This document shows, piece by piece, positions 1 to 10,659 of a stretch of 64,000 nt of DNA. The DNA is from Megascapheus bottae. Its lineage: Eukaryota; Chordata; Mammalia; Rodentia; Geomyidae. Within the stretch, counting starts at the first letter, position 1. Every line of letters begins with the position of its first letter. The DNA is taken from positions 2,418,001 through 2,482,000 of the forward strand of contig JANJXV010000100.1 of NCBI GenBank assembly GCA_024803745.1, in the 5' to 3' direction. A program made the position numbers and the translations under genes. The notes below the pieces were generated by a model. The model was not told the origin of the DNA, made no database searches, and worked only from the letters and a program-made list of their open reading frames with translations.

Positions 1-394
1 AAGTGATTCAGCCCCCAGCTTTTCCTCTGACTCCAGTATTTCACAGGCCTCTGCCATTAGTACTGACACCTCATTTCTTACTGGGAAATGGGATTTCCTA
101 GGATGTCACCTAGGTGAGGGCTGCAGTTGGGAGCCACTTACTCATGCCTGAAATCCAACTTCTCAGTAAGCACACTGTTGAGACTCCAGTAGCTTGTGAG
201 GGAAATGAAATGGCATGGTGTCCCAGTCATAATAAAGTAGTTTGTGCACTTGTATCATGCTTAGCTCCCCTGTGAACACCCCAGTGAACCAAACAGGCTC
301 AGAGAGGAGCCAAGTATTCCAAGACCTGGCCAGGAGGGGTGAGCAAACATGGGTTTGGAGGGGGAACACTCACTTTTTCAAGAGAATTTCCAGC

Positions 395-530
395 AACTAC
401 TACATTGTCCTCCACTATTTGAAATTGTGCAGGAACTTTCCCACATAAAAGAGATCACCTTTCTCATAGGCAGGGATCAGCTTTGTCAGCAGCATCTCCA
501 ACAGGCCTTCCTCCAGGATCCATAGGTTAC
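395..530 (-). pseudogene. RalGDS/RGL-like REM (RasGEF N-terminal) domain exon remnant, copy A
   Basis: On the minus strand, one frame reads GLLEMLLTKLIPAYEKGDLF followed by YVGKFLHNFK. This fits the REM-domain pattern of RalGDS/RGL exchange factors, which has the form (G)TLxxLVxxLxPAxxxxDLxYVxxFLxxYR. The frame goes on to T-M-stop-stop-L-L-E-I-L-L-K-K, where the family usually has TTQQVLDLLxKR, so two CAG glutamine codons appear to have become TAG; a third stop replaces the residue after NFK. A donor-like AAAAAG/TGAGTG follows. RalGDS proteins activate Ral GTPases, but this copy cannot encode that. I assign it from motif memory, so the exact family member is uncertain. Confidence 0.45.
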
Positions 531-1309
531 AAGGCTCATTCAGAGTCTGAGCTGACTTATCATCACACTATGTTGGCAAAACAGTGGATATTTCAAACGT
601 CGGAATGGGACCACACTTCACACTGAGGAATTGGAATAGAGTAGATTGGAAATGACACACTCTAATCAAAGTATAGTCACTTGAAAGCAGTCAAGAAGGT
701 TGTAGTGTGTGGGCAGGATGATGGGTTCAAATAGGTTACCTCTCAGTATACTGTATCTGAGTTGCCCTGGAGTTTCCTGGCTTTCTTCCTACAGGAATAC
801 CTCATATACTGGAATTTTGGCTTGGCATTTATGCAGCATCTACTTCTTCAAGTGAGACATCCATATCTCTCATGCATGAGATGCGAGCCTCCTGACCTTT
901 GGCAACAGCAACATCTTTCTGGTTCCTGAGCCACAGGCCAAGGGAGCTGGCTTGAGCTGGTTGTCACATACAGTGGCTTAGTTACCAGGTTTCCATATTC
1001 TGTTCCATTGTGAGGGAGGTAGGGTCACCTTTCAAGGCCCAATGACCATAGCTCCTTGCTCACAAAAGACCTCCCCAAAGACATACTGGAGGCTGAATCT
1101 CCCTTCTCACCTCACATACGGATGTAGTAAACAGCACACCTTTTTGTTCAAATCCCAAGTCATTAACTAGGCATAAGTGCAACCCTAGTCTCAGGCTCAA
1201 GGAGCCTTTCTTAGGTAAGATCCAAACTTAACTGTCACTATTCCCCTTACCCTTCACAAGACATTTTGCTTCACATTGCCTTCTCAGCTTGCTTCTTGTC
1301 TCTTGCACA

Positions 1310-1505
1310 TTTTCTTTGCTAGTCCTGGGACATGACCTCAGAGCCTGACCATTGTTGTTAGGCTTTCTTTAGGCTATAGCTGTCCCACCAAGCCACAGCA
1401 CCACTTCCAGCCTTTTCTATGTATATGGAACTGCAGAATCAAACTGGAGTCTTTTTGTGTGGTACCGAAGCACTCTACAAATAGATGAAACACCCAGGCC
1501 ATCTT
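1310..1505 (-). repeat. ID-like dimeric SINE
   Basis: Reads in reverse orientation: GCTAGTCCTGGGACATGACC through a central CCAAGCCACAGCACCACTTC to GAAGCACTCTACAAAT. The latter is a tRNA box A/B remnant of the family that ends TAGGCAAGCACTCTACCACT when intact. Partner in copy B near 36710-36900 and, inverted, near 20825-21010. Confidence 0.75.
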
Positions 1506-1727
1506 GCACATATTTTTCACTTCAAGCTACTAGGACATTGTTAGGTTTTTGGATCCTAATCTATTTTTCTTCCTGATGACTATCTGTGCTGTTATCTGTA
1601 AAAGTGCAAGTGGGAAAATCACAGAAGCATTGGTGACATAAAAAAAGTCTTACAGACATAGATAAGTGTTCATTCTTTGTAGGAGAAAGGATATTTTGAT
1701 ATGATGATGACTATTTATAAATACATT

Positions 1728-1925
1728 ATCGGGGTTTAGAGATTGGCCCAGTGGTAGAGTGCTTGCCCAGCATCCATGAAGATCTAGGTTTGAGTCCTTA
1801 ATATCACACAGATATAAAAATCCATATGGCAATGTGGCTCAAGTGGCAGAGGGCTAGACTTGGGAAAAGCCAAGAGCAGTGCTCAGGCCCTGAGTTCAAG
1901 CCCCAGGAATGGCAGAAAAAACAAA
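1728..1925 (+). repeat. ID-like dimeric SINE with A-rich tail
   Basis: Forward copy: GGCCCAGTGGTAGAGTGCTT near the start (tRNA-derived promoter part), a second ID-like unit from about 1830 (GTGGCTCAAGTGGCAGAGGG), then an A-rich tail ending in AAAAGAAAAGAAA. Partner in B at 37128-37345 and, inverted, at 20395-20588. Confidence 0.85.
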
Positions 1926-2129
1926 AGAAAAGAAAAGAAAAGAAATGTGCATTTTACAAGTTATTCACTCACAGCATTTGCCTCTGAATTCTTGGCTTCT
2001 GCATCTTGCGATTTATCCCTTTCCCTCAATGTAGACAAGAAAAACAGATTTTATTACTTTCTATCCTGTTGTCCAATCTTTGGATATTAATTCAAAATAC
2101 AATATTGCCTGAGATGTTGTTTGTGTGCA

Positions 2130-2176
2130 TGTGTGTGTGTATCTGCCAATGTGTGCATGCACACATGTGTACAGGG
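2130..2176. repeat. Short TG-rich microsatellite
   Basis: Alternating TG/CA tract interrupted by ATCTGCCAA. Slightly different length in copy B (37522-37573). Confidence 0.7.
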
Positions 2177-2344
2177 TTTAGGGCTTACTCATAGGGCCTG
2201 TGTGATAACCCTGAGCATCTTTTCCTCAAAGGTATTGGTCTTTCACTTCTAGCTTATTATAGCTAATTGGAGTTGAGAGATTCACTCACTTTCTTGCCCT
2301 GTGTATTGGAACCCAGTGCTGGGTTCTCATATTGTTAATTGTAG

Positions 2345-2560
2345 CTATAGAGAAGGCTGAGGTCTGGGGATCCTCGTTAGAATCCAGCCCCTGAAAGAAA
2401 GTCACTGATAGAAATCTTTATCTTCAGTTAAGCACGAATAAATAAGGCAAAAGTGGAACTGTGGCTCAGTTCCTCTTGTACCAGCCATGAGAAAATTAGT
2501 AATTGGCAGCACCTGGTCCCTGAGAGAATTCCTTAGCACTGGTTCAAAAAAAGAAAGAAA
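2345..2560 (+). repeat. Degenerate composite B1/ID SINE
   Basis: GAAGGCTGAGGTCTGGGGAT, then GTGGAACTGTGGCTCAG and a tail with AAAAAAAGAAAGAAAA. This is an eroded form of the composite element (…GAGGCTGAGATCTGAGGATC…). Partner in B at 37757-37965. Confidence 0.55.
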
Positions 2561-2999
2561 ATAATGAAAAAAATTAAAACTTGCTGAGGAATCCATAAGG
2601 ATAAACGTGCCTGTGAATAATCTTGTCATTTCAGATGCCCTCAAGAGCTTATGTCTCTCTATATTTTATTAAGTTTTTTTAAAGATATTTACATATTTTC
2701 TATCTTTCTTAAACAGAGATAGCCATCCACAAAACACAAACACAAACTCTCACACAGTATACCACCCACCCATAAATGTCTGGCTATGTATATATGTATA
2801 GTCATATGTATTGATCTGTCTCTCTATACTAATATATAAATGCATAAACATATGTATTTAGACAAACAGGAAACATACATAGATAAGTCTCAGGCATTTC
2901 CAGATTTTGTGCAAGTCTTCTGAGTGCAACTTACCATTGTATTGTTTGTCAAGATAGAGTCCCTTTAACTTTTGGCCAGCTTCTTGTCCTTTGATACTT
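2561..2999. other. AT-rich stretch without recognised gene
   Basis: AT-rich sequence with runs such as TATGTATATATGTATAGTCA. Present in both copies (B 37966-38403). No coding, RNA or clear repeat signal seen. Confidence 0.6.
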
Positions 3000-3192
3000 T
3001 TTTCTGCCAGTCCTGGATTTTGAACGCTAGGCCTGGGTGCTGTCACTGAGCTTGAGCTTCTTGCATTCAGTAGTTTATTGCAGATAAGAGTCTCATGGAG
3101 TTTCTGTCCTGGGCTGGCTTTGAATTGTGATCCTCAGATCTCAAACTCCTGAGTAGCTAGGATGACAGTCTTGAGCTACCAGTACCTTGTTC
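3000..3192 (-). repeat. Composite B1/ID SINE, reverse orientation
   Basis: Reverse composite SINE: TGCCAGTCCTGGATTTTGAA at the ID-like end, GAGTCTCATGGAGTTTCTGT in the middle, CTCCTGAGTAGCTAGGATGA at the 7SL-like end. Partner in B at 38404-38595. Confidence 0.85.
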
Positions 3193-3900
3193 CTTTGCCC
3201 CTTTTACCCTTTTTTTCGCCCCACCACAGCCATGGTATCTACCTTCCTATGTTCTCTCCACCTGCCCCCAGACAGGGGTCTGACAGATGCTTTCCACCCA
3301 ATTATTCATGTCCTCCTCTGTATTGGCTGACAGCTAAGACATGCACTCACTTGTCTGGATGCCAAACACAAAGATTTATAGCACCACAAAGGGTCAGGTT
3401 GATGCTTCTCCAGGGCTTCTTAAATTGTTCTCATATTAATCCACAACACGTTTGTCATCACTTGTCCAGCTAATTCATGGACTATACCAGCATTCCCTAC
3501 AAAGTTAGATCCCAATACCATGAGGACACTCAAGGGTGCATTAGGAGTGTGACCTGCAGGGGGATGTGAGCCTGTCTAACTTGGAGGGGATTTGTCCACC
3601 ACAGGAAATGGAATACAAATTCAGAATCTGCTTTCATGAGGTGACAATCTCTGGCAGATGTTCTTATCAAATGTGGCACTGCCTACTTCCAGCTTAAAAC
3701 ATGGGTTGATGACCCATTATATCAGAGAATGTATTCACCCAGGCCCAACACATAGGCTGGGACCCTGAACTTTCAGGTAGCATTTGGCTTTGAAGGTCAT
3801 GAGATCTTAGTCTACAAATGATGAGCCCCGTCCCGTGAGACACAGCAAACGGAGCCAAAGTGCAACCCAGTTAAGCACCAGATCAAGCTTCCCTTCTTCA
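3193..3900. other. Duplicated non-repeat sequence without recognised gene
   Basis: Shared with B 38596-39340 apart from a 38-base difference. B has about 38 extra bases at 38778-38815, flanked by AAAG/ATTTATAG context, at the point that is 3372 in A. The open frame at 3162-3473 is low-complexity, disrupted in B, and begins inside a SINE, so I do not call it a gene. Confidence 0.6.
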
Positions 3901-3924
3901 GTAGGGTATGGTTTGAAAACTGTG

Positions 3925-4100
3925 CATAGCTTCTGTTTGAAGCCAGTCCAGAAAGGAAATTCCATGAAACTCTCATTTCCAGTTAATTGCCAAGAAAAAG
4001 CCAAAGATAGGGATGAAGCTCAAGAGAAGTAGAGAGCCATCTGAAAAGAATGGTTACACCCTGCAACATCCTCATTATCTGATCTTGAAAACATCTCTGC
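3925..4100 (+). repeat. Degenerate composite B1/ID SINE
   Basis: Forward order visible in TTTGAAGCCAGTCCAGAAAG, TTCCATGAAACTCTCATTTC and CAGTTAATTGCCAAGAAAAA, the middle of the composite SINE. Partner in B at 39365-39540. Confidence 0.5.
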
Positions 4101-4349
4101 ATGCATCCCAGCATGCAGCCAAGATCTGGGGGTGACAGTGACCCCTGCGCCCATTGGCAATCTGCACTGTCTCTGACATCTGTAATGTGAACCTCATTCT
4201 GTTGGGTTTGTGAAGCGGTGTCAACCCTGCAGAAGGAACCAACTGTGCCCTAACTCCCTCTGTCCCCTGGGGCCCCTAGCATTCCCCCATCTGCACCCCT
4301 CCTGTGGCTTCTGATCCTAGGGAGCCCTCCTGCCCTGTCCAACACTCAC

Positions 4350-4502
4350 ATGAAGTGCATATTTCTTCTCCTGGGGCAAGTTCTCCACAGAGAGTACATG
4401 ACATGCCCACTCTCCAGGCACGGGGAGATCCTGCCAAAGTAGCAAATCAGTCATAAGGACATAAAGTGATGAATAGAATTTTAGATCCTGATGGTAGACA
4501 GT
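4350..4502 (-). pseudogene. Exon-like open segment, unassigned, copy A
   Basis: On the minus strand a 153-bp (51-codon) open segment lies between an acceptor-like CCTTGGATTTTGCAG and a donor CTTCAT/GTGAGTG. An alternative acceptor CTACTTTGGCAG inside it would give an 81-bp exon (4350-4430). The frame includes FYSSLY, TDLLLWQDLPVPGEW and LPQEKKYALH. I do not recognise the protein. It lies on the same strand as, and upstream of, the RalGDS-like exon, so it could be part of the same dead gene. In copy B (39790-39940) the outer acceptor AG is missing, which argues that at least that copy is not used. Confidence 0.3.
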
Positions 4503-4871
4503 CTGCAAAATCCAAGGGAGAATGGAATTGGAGGGGACCAGGGATCAGGATGTGGGCATGGAGCTTCTCTGCCAAAGGGGTGGGGGAAGTCACAGGCTGG
4601 GGGATGCACAGGATGATCCATGAGCCCTGTGCAGTTACTGGGTCACCCCCTTCTGCATCTCAGCCTTTGGCTTTGATCTCTGTGATCGTCAAGATGTGCA
4701 CAGTCTGTACTCTGGCTGGCAGAAGAAAGGACCCTGGGAAGACAATTGTAGACCCTTTGTGAGTGTAGGAAGGGGTAGGCTGGACACCCAGTCCAAGAGG
4801 AGCTAAAACTGGAGTTGAGGGGTGTGCAAGGAGTGGGTGTGAGGTTTGTGGGCAGTCACAGTCACGGCAGA
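4503..4871. other. Non-repeat duplicated sequence with weak exon-like signals
   Basis: Contains a plus-strand acceptor-like TTCTGCATCTCAG followed by 95 bases and a donor-like CCCTTT/GTGAGTG (about 4663-4758; B 40103-40198), open in one frame. No family recognised. Partner in B at 39941-40311. Confidence 0.3.
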
Positions 4872-4874
4872 GGT

Positions 4875-4918
4875 GTTTCTCTCTCTTTCTCTCTCCTCTC
4901 TCTCTCTCTCTCTCTCTG

Positions 4919-4980
<62 letters not shown>
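4875..4980. repeat. (TC)n microsatellite, copy A
   Basis: About 100 bases of almost pure CT repeat, adjoining the 3'-tail side of the reverse SINE at 4985. It sits at the junction where copy A lacks the 4.1 kb present in B (40312-44446). Confidence 0.98.
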
Positions 4981-4982
<2 letters not shown>

Positions 4983-4984
4983 AT

Positions 4985-5152
4985 CCTTAGGCTTGAACCC
5001 AGGGCCTGAGCTACTTTTGCTCAAGGTTAGCACTCTACCATTTGATCCACAGTGCTGCTTCTGGCTTGCTCTTTTCACGTAGTATTGAGGAATCTAACCC
5101 AGGCCTTCATCCTTGATAGGTTAGCACTCTACCACTAAGCCACACAGGCCGC
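4985..5152 (-). repeat. ID-like dimeric SINE, reverse
   Basis: TAGGCTTGAACCCAGGGCCT, then GTTAGCACTCTACCA twice, the last followed by CTAAGCCACACAGG. Partner in B at 44555-44725. The (TC)n next to it is in the position of the SINE tail and probably grew from it. Confidence 0.85.
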
Positions 5153-5154
5153 TT

Positions 5155-7371
5155 TTAGAGGTTTCTGACAAAGGTTTTCCTACATGCTATTATTTCTTCT
5201 GTGAGTGCTCTTAATGCTTGCTGAAGGTTGACTTTGTTTACAAGACTTACCCTAATGCTCCCATATACAGAGATTCTATATATAGCTAAATGTTTTTCAT
5301 TACTCATAATTTCTCTATTGTGTATGTTCTGAAATGTACTGAAGGCTGACTTCTGATTAAAAGTCATTGCACATTTGTTCTATTCATTAGTTTTCTTTTC
5401 TTCTATGGGAATCAGGTTTGTGATGAACACAGAAGTATGCCTTCCAGGTCAAACACTTTCCACATTTGTAATATTCATAAGGTTTTTCTCTCCTATATGC
5501 ATTTTATACTTAGTCATGCGTTCATGATGGACTTTTCATATTCTTATATTCATACGATTTTTATCCTGTGTCTGTGTGGTATCATGCAAACTCAACTATG
5601 AGTTCTTCAAAAAAATTTCCTTTTCATTTTATTCATCGGATTGTATCCTGTGGGTGTTTAGTGATAAATCTTGACTTGTGCCTTCTGGGGAAAAGACTGA
5701 ACATTTGCTACATTCATTAAGGGTTTGATCTTGTGTTGGTTCTGTGACACAAGCTGAGTTTCCTTCCACAGACTAAAAAGTCTTTCCTATTTATTACATT
5801 GCTAAGGCTTCTCATATGTGTGAACTCTCTTACGCTTCCTGAAGGGTGAATAGTGCACGAAAGACTTTCAACTTTGGTTATATTCCCAAGGTTTCTAATA
5901 TGTGTGAATTCTGTTATGCCTCCTGTAATGTGACTTCCATCTGAAGGTCTTACCACATTTGATGCACTCGTACAGTTTCTCTCCTGTGTGTGTTCTCTGA
6001 TGCAATTTGAGGGAAGACTTCCATTTGAAAGACATTCCACATCGGTTACATTCATAAGGTTTTTCTCCTGTTTGAATTGTCTTATGCATGTTGAGGTTTG
6101 GTTTCGATGTGAAGGACTTTCCACATATGTTACACTCATAAGGTGTTTCTCCTGAGTATATTCTCTGATGAACATGGAGTTTTACCTTCCATTTGAAAGA
6201 CTTTCCGCATTCACTACATGCATAAGTTTTCTCTCCTGTGTGTGTTCTATTATGCCCATCAAGATATGACTTCCACTTGAAGGTCTTTCCACATTTGAAG
6301 CACACATAAGGTTTCTCTCCTGTGTGTGTTCTTTGATGCAATTTGAAGGAAGATTTCTGTCTGAAAGACTTTACACATTGGTTACATTCATAAGGTTTCA
6401 CACCTGTGTGTATTCTCTGATGAACATGAAGTTTTCCCTTCCCTTGGAAAGACTTTCCACATTCATTACACTTATAAGATTTCTCTCCTGTGTGTGTTAT
6501 TTGATGAACTCGAAGGTGTATCTTCTGGGTGAAAGATTTTTCACATTTGTTACATTCATAAGGTTTCTCTTCTGTGTGCCTTCTCTGGTGCAACGTGAGG
6601 TATGATTTCAGTCTAAAAGTCTTACCAAATTTATCCCATTCATAAGATTTCTCTTCTGTGTGAGATCTCTGATGTGTGCTGAGAGCTGAATTCTGGGCAG
6701 AAATTTCATTACGTTCCTCATATTCATAAGGTTTGTCTTCTCTTGGAGATCGAGGTTGGAGCGTCAGGTCTGACTTCTCAGAAATTAATTTTCACACTTG
6801 ATGTGTGCATCACATATCTCAGGATATTTGCTCTGAGGTATTGTAAGGCGTATTTCATTACTGAAAGATTTCTCACATTCACTACATGTATGAGGAATCT
6901 CTCCTGTGTACATTTTCGGGTGTGTAGTGATGGTCGGTGTTAAGTACAATATTTTTCATCACACAGTACATTTAGCAGTTTTCCTCCCTCCCTGAAGAAT
7001 TTCTTGGGCAGGGAGAACAGAATTATGATACTGCAGATCTTTTGGACTGTCACAATCATGAATAAAATGCTCTGAATATCCGATGGATTTTTTAAGTGCA
7101 GGAGACATACGAGATCTATAAGCAGCATGCATCTCATCAGGCTTAGGAGACAGAAGCATGTTCTGACACTTAATGAACTCCTCAGTCCTCACCCCTAAGT
7201 TGTTACCGTTATTACTAATGAGCTGCGGATTATGTGTAGAGCTCAAATTTAAAGTTGTTGCTAATCTCACGTTTTCCTCCACTTCGATACTACTTGCAAC
7301 TGCTACTTCACAAAGACATTCATGTGGACTTTCCTGGCAGGTCTTGAACACATTTTCCATTACCTGGACAT
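5155..7371 (-). pseudogene. Last exon of KRAB zinc-finger gene, copy A: linker plus C2H2 array, disrupted
   Basis: The acceptor CATTTTAG/ATGTCCAG puts the exon start at 7371. Joined to the KRAB-b exon it continues in phase (…IT-DVQVMENVF…). The linker frame is open to a stop at 6959-6961. Finger-like sequence then runs on in other frames. The clean stretch 5895-6593 encodes eight C2H2 fingers with TGEKPY-type linkers, for example YECNKCEKSFTQKIHLRVHQ at its start. Finger five ends HQRIY and finger six ends KTIQ, so each lacks its last zinc-binding His. Decayed fingers continue to about 5155. KRAB-ZNF proteins bind DNA and recruit TRIM28 to silence, often, retroelements. With the stop before the fingers, the spliced frame would not reach them. 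Confidence 0.85.
5895..6593 (-). pseudogene. C2H2 zinc-finger array, open 232-residue block (copy A)
   Basis: Longest clean block of the array, eight 28-residue units after a partial MHQRRHTEEKP. It is out of frame with the linker: start of the linker frame at 7360 and of this frame at 6593 differ by 767 bases, not a multiple of three. Six fingers keep both Cys and both His. Independent translation from its first Met is possible on paper but has no KRAB domain and no visible promoter. Confidence 0.8.
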
Positions 7372-7804
7372 CTAAAATGAGTCATAGAAAAAAACACACA
7401 AACATACTTGAGATACAAATATTCCTTACTGTACAGGTAATGAATTTACTTTTCCATCCTAAGTGTTACATATTTTAAAATATAAAAGTGGAAATTGATT
7501 TGTGAGAAATATATGCTTTTCTCCCTAACATATTAAGAAAATGATATTTTACAATGACCAATAATGTTTTTCTGTGTTTTAGTTCTCTTTTTATATCACA
7601 GGAAATATTTATTGAAATTACCCAACTATGTATTGCTACAGTTTTAAGCTGAGTACTACCTATAGTATACCTGCAGCTGTTTTTTTCCAAATACTGTATT
7701 GTTTGTACATTGAGGAATAGCTGCCTTTCTTTTATTTTTGAGAAATAATCTAAATATTGTGGTGTTTTGCACCTTTTTAAATCTTTCTTTTCCTTTCTTT
7801 TCTT

Positions 7805-7965
7805 TTTTTTTTGTAGTTCATAGGCCTCGGCCCTGTCCCTGAACACTTCAGCAGAAGACTATAAACCCTATCCTTGAGCCACAGCCCCACTTCCTGTTTT
7901 CTAGAGTTAACTACAGATAAGAGGCTCAGGTCCTGAATAGCAGGTAGGATTACCTTACCCAGTTT
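7805..7965 (-). repeat. Composite B1/ID SINE, reverse, degenerate
   Basis: TTTTTTTTGTAGTTCATAGG, CTTGAGCCACAGCCCCACTT and GATAAGAGGCTCAGGTCC mark the reverse composite. Partner in B at 47385-47545. Confidence 0.7.
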
Positions 7966-8286
7966 CAATGCTGTTTGCTTATTAACCATTAAGTGAGGAA
8001 CACGAATTTTTTCTAGATTCAGCGGCCACAAGTTTGGTTTATATGTGTTTGCCTTTGATCCAAGCAAGAACGATTCTTGAGAGTAAGGACTTACACCTAT
8101 ATCCTTTCAGTTACAACTTCTCACTAAAGTCTCAATTTAGGTATTTGTGGGAATTTTGAAATTTGTATCTTTCTATTTGAAGTCTTAAAAAATTTCCTTT
8201 TCTAACACTCCTGTCCCTCAGAACCATGGAAGACCAGAAAATATCCAGCTCATTGTCTAGTTAATTTTCTTATGTTGATTGAAACT

Positions 8287-8478
8287 TTGTTGTTTTTTTT
8301 CCTTCCATTCCTGGGTTTGAACTTAGGACCTAACCACTGTCCTTGGGTTTTCTCAAGACTAGAACCCTACCAATGAAGTCATTACTTGTGGCTTTTTCTA
8401 TGTATGTGGTAATAAGGAATCAAACCTGTGTCTTTGTGCATGCTAGGCAAGCACTCTACCACTAGGCTCAATTTCTGG
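8287..8478 (-). repeat. ID-like dimeric SINE, reverse
   Basis: TTCCTGGGTTTGAACTTAGG to GTGCATGCTAGGCAAGCACT then CTACCACTAGG: near-intact tRNA-derived end. Partner in B at 47872-48060. Confidence 0.85.
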
Positions 8479-8612
8479 TGGAAAGGTCTGGTTCTGAATA
8501 CCAGTCTCTTCCTACCAGCAAAAAGATATTATCCTTATTAGAGAATAATGCCCTGACTTATTCCTTGTTTGCTCAATCATTTATAGTCTTCGTTTTGAAG
8601 AAATGAAATATC

Positions 8613-8626
8613 ATTCTTTCTTTCTC

Positions 8627-8673
<47 letters not shown>

Positions 8674-8674
8674 G

Positions 8675-8714
<40 letters not shown>

Positions 8715-8744
8715 TCCTTCCTTCCCTCTTTCTTCCCTCTTTAT

Positions 8745-8779
<35 letters not shown>

Positions 8780-8788
8780 ATCTGTCTG

Positions 8789-8836
<48 letters not shown>
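8613..8836. repeat. (CTTT)n microsatellite, copy A
   Basis: About 220 bases of CTTT repeat with interruptions (CTTCC, CTGT). It directly abuts the tail side of the reverse SINE 8838-9065, so it is best read as an expanded SINE (GAAA)n tail. The copy-B tract (48190-48346) is shorter. Confidence 0.98.
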
Positions 8837-8837
8837 G

Positions 8838-9065
8838 TTTTGCAGTCATGGGACTTGAATTCTAGAGCTGGCTGTTCTTCCTGAGGTCTTCAGCTCAAGG
8901 CTACTGCCCTATGTCTTTAGACTCAACCCCACTTCTCATTTTCTATTGGTTCATTGGAGAGAAGAGTCTAAGGTGTTTTGTGATAGGTCAGTCTTTGAAC
9001 CTTGATCCTCAGATCTTAGCCTCCTAAGTAGCTAGGATTACAGGCATGAGCCACGGGCTCATGGC
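8838..9065 (-). repeat. Composite B1/ID SINE, reverse
   Basis: TGCAGTCATGGGACTTGAAT, CAGCTCAAGGCTACTGCCCT, CTCCTAAGTAGCTAGGATTA and CAGGCATGAGCCACGGGCTC: full-length reverse composite. Partner in B at 48350-48580. Confidence 0.9.
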
Positions 9066-9154
9066 TTTCTCATTTTATTTTGTTTCACAGTGATTTCTAC
9101 AGAGAAATCTAACTTTAACTCTACTGCCACATAGAATTCATTATATCACCCTAT

Positions 9155-9330
9155 GATTCTTGGTGCCGGGGGTTTGGGCTAGCATGCACAAAGACCTGGT
9201 TCAGTTCCTTGGTACTACATACAAAGAAAAAGCCAGAAGTGGTGCTATGACTCAAGAAGTAGAGAACTAGCCTTGAGAAAACCCAAGGACCATGCTCAGG
9301 CCCTGAGACCAAGCATAGTATTCGGAAAAG
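9155..9330 (+). repeat. ID-like dimeric SINE
   Basis: Forward: GGGGGTTTGGGCTAGCATGC, GAAAAAGCCAGAAGTGGTGC and CATGCTCAGGCCCTGAGACC. Partner in B at 48665-48845. Confidence 0.8.
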
Positions 9331-9478
9331 AAAATGATTCTTGATTCATTCACAAAGAATTCCATAGGTTCCACACAGGATTTAGGGTAACTAAGAATAT
9401 TATTGCTCAGTACATCACAACATGAACTTTTCAATGGGGCTCAGGCTCCAACATCAATATGAAGATGCATTCACTCAC

Positions 9479-9568
9479 CTGTAATATTCTTGTCAGAGGA
9501 ATTTCCTGTCCATAGTTCTGCACAGTGCTCTAGCTTGTCAATTAATACAGGTTTGGGAACACAGGGCC
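9479..9568 (-). pseudogene. KRAB-b-like exon, copy A (90 bp)
   Basis: Minus-strand exon between acceptor CTAATTTACAG and donor ATTACAG/GTGAGTGA, 90 bp. In phase with the KRAB-A exon it reads G-PCVPKPVLIDKLEHCAELW and then TGNSSDKNIT. The form PxxxxKLEHxxELW matches the degenerate KRAB B/b box that follows KRAB-A in many ZNF genes and supports the A-box contact with TRIM28. The exon itself is intact; I label it pseudogene only because the gene is broken in the next exon. Confidence 0.72.
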
Positions 9569-10487
<919 letters not shown>

Positions 10488-10659
10488 TTAGCACCGAGTT
10501 ATAAACACACCATGTCTGGAATTTTATTCTTTTTTTGTTGGAATTTTATTCCTTTACTTAAATGTTTAGACTTACATGAAATATTGACCTGAAAAGCTTA
10601 GGGATGGTGCCTAGGCCCAAAGTTCAAGTCCCAAGACCCACAAAAAAATAAAAAGGCAA

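Larger units (their letters stand above)
705..2055 (+). repeat. Parent segment of an inverted repeat (partner 20279-21643)
   Basis: The reverse complement of this stretch is found at 20279-21643, with the same embedded SINEs in reversed order and orientation. Landmarks: the sequence around GTTCCATTGTGAGGGAGGTA (1000-1020) matches near 21310, and CTCAATGTAGACAAGAAAAA (2025-2045) matches near 20290. Copy B has the direct-orientation version at 36100-37455. Apart from SINEs it holds nothing I recognise. Confidence 0.88.
7372..9478. other. Intron of the KRAB zinc-finger gene (copy A)
   Basis: Lies between the KRAB-b exon and the zinc-finger exon; B counterpart 46951-48990. Holds three reverse SINEs, one forward SINE and the CTTT microsatellite, with unique AT-rich sequence between (7381-7800, 8000-8280). 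Confidence 0.8.

Noticed and set aside
1728..1760. A tRNA gene, suggested by box A/B-like AGTGGTAGAGTGCTT and GGTTTGAGTCC
   Set aside because: No foldable cloverleaf with acceptor stem; the sequence is part of a dispersed SINE.
4660..5082. Open frames of repeating Arg-Glu or Ser-Leu over the CT tract, also at 31272-31565
   Set aside because: They are translations of dinucleotide microsatellites, not proteins.
5895..6593. CRISPR-like or satellite array, because of the regular 84-base period
   Set aside because: The period and residues are those of C2H2 fingers (28 codons), in a mammalian gene context.
6324..6605. Plus-strand frame opposite the zinc-finger array (also 45568 and 45904)
   Set aside because: Periodic because the zinc-finger repeat is periodic; no independent signal.
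8603..8884. 93-residue Phe/Leu/Ser-rich frame and its copy-B equivalents at 48144-48395
   Set aside because: It is a read-through of the (CTTT)n tract into a SINE.
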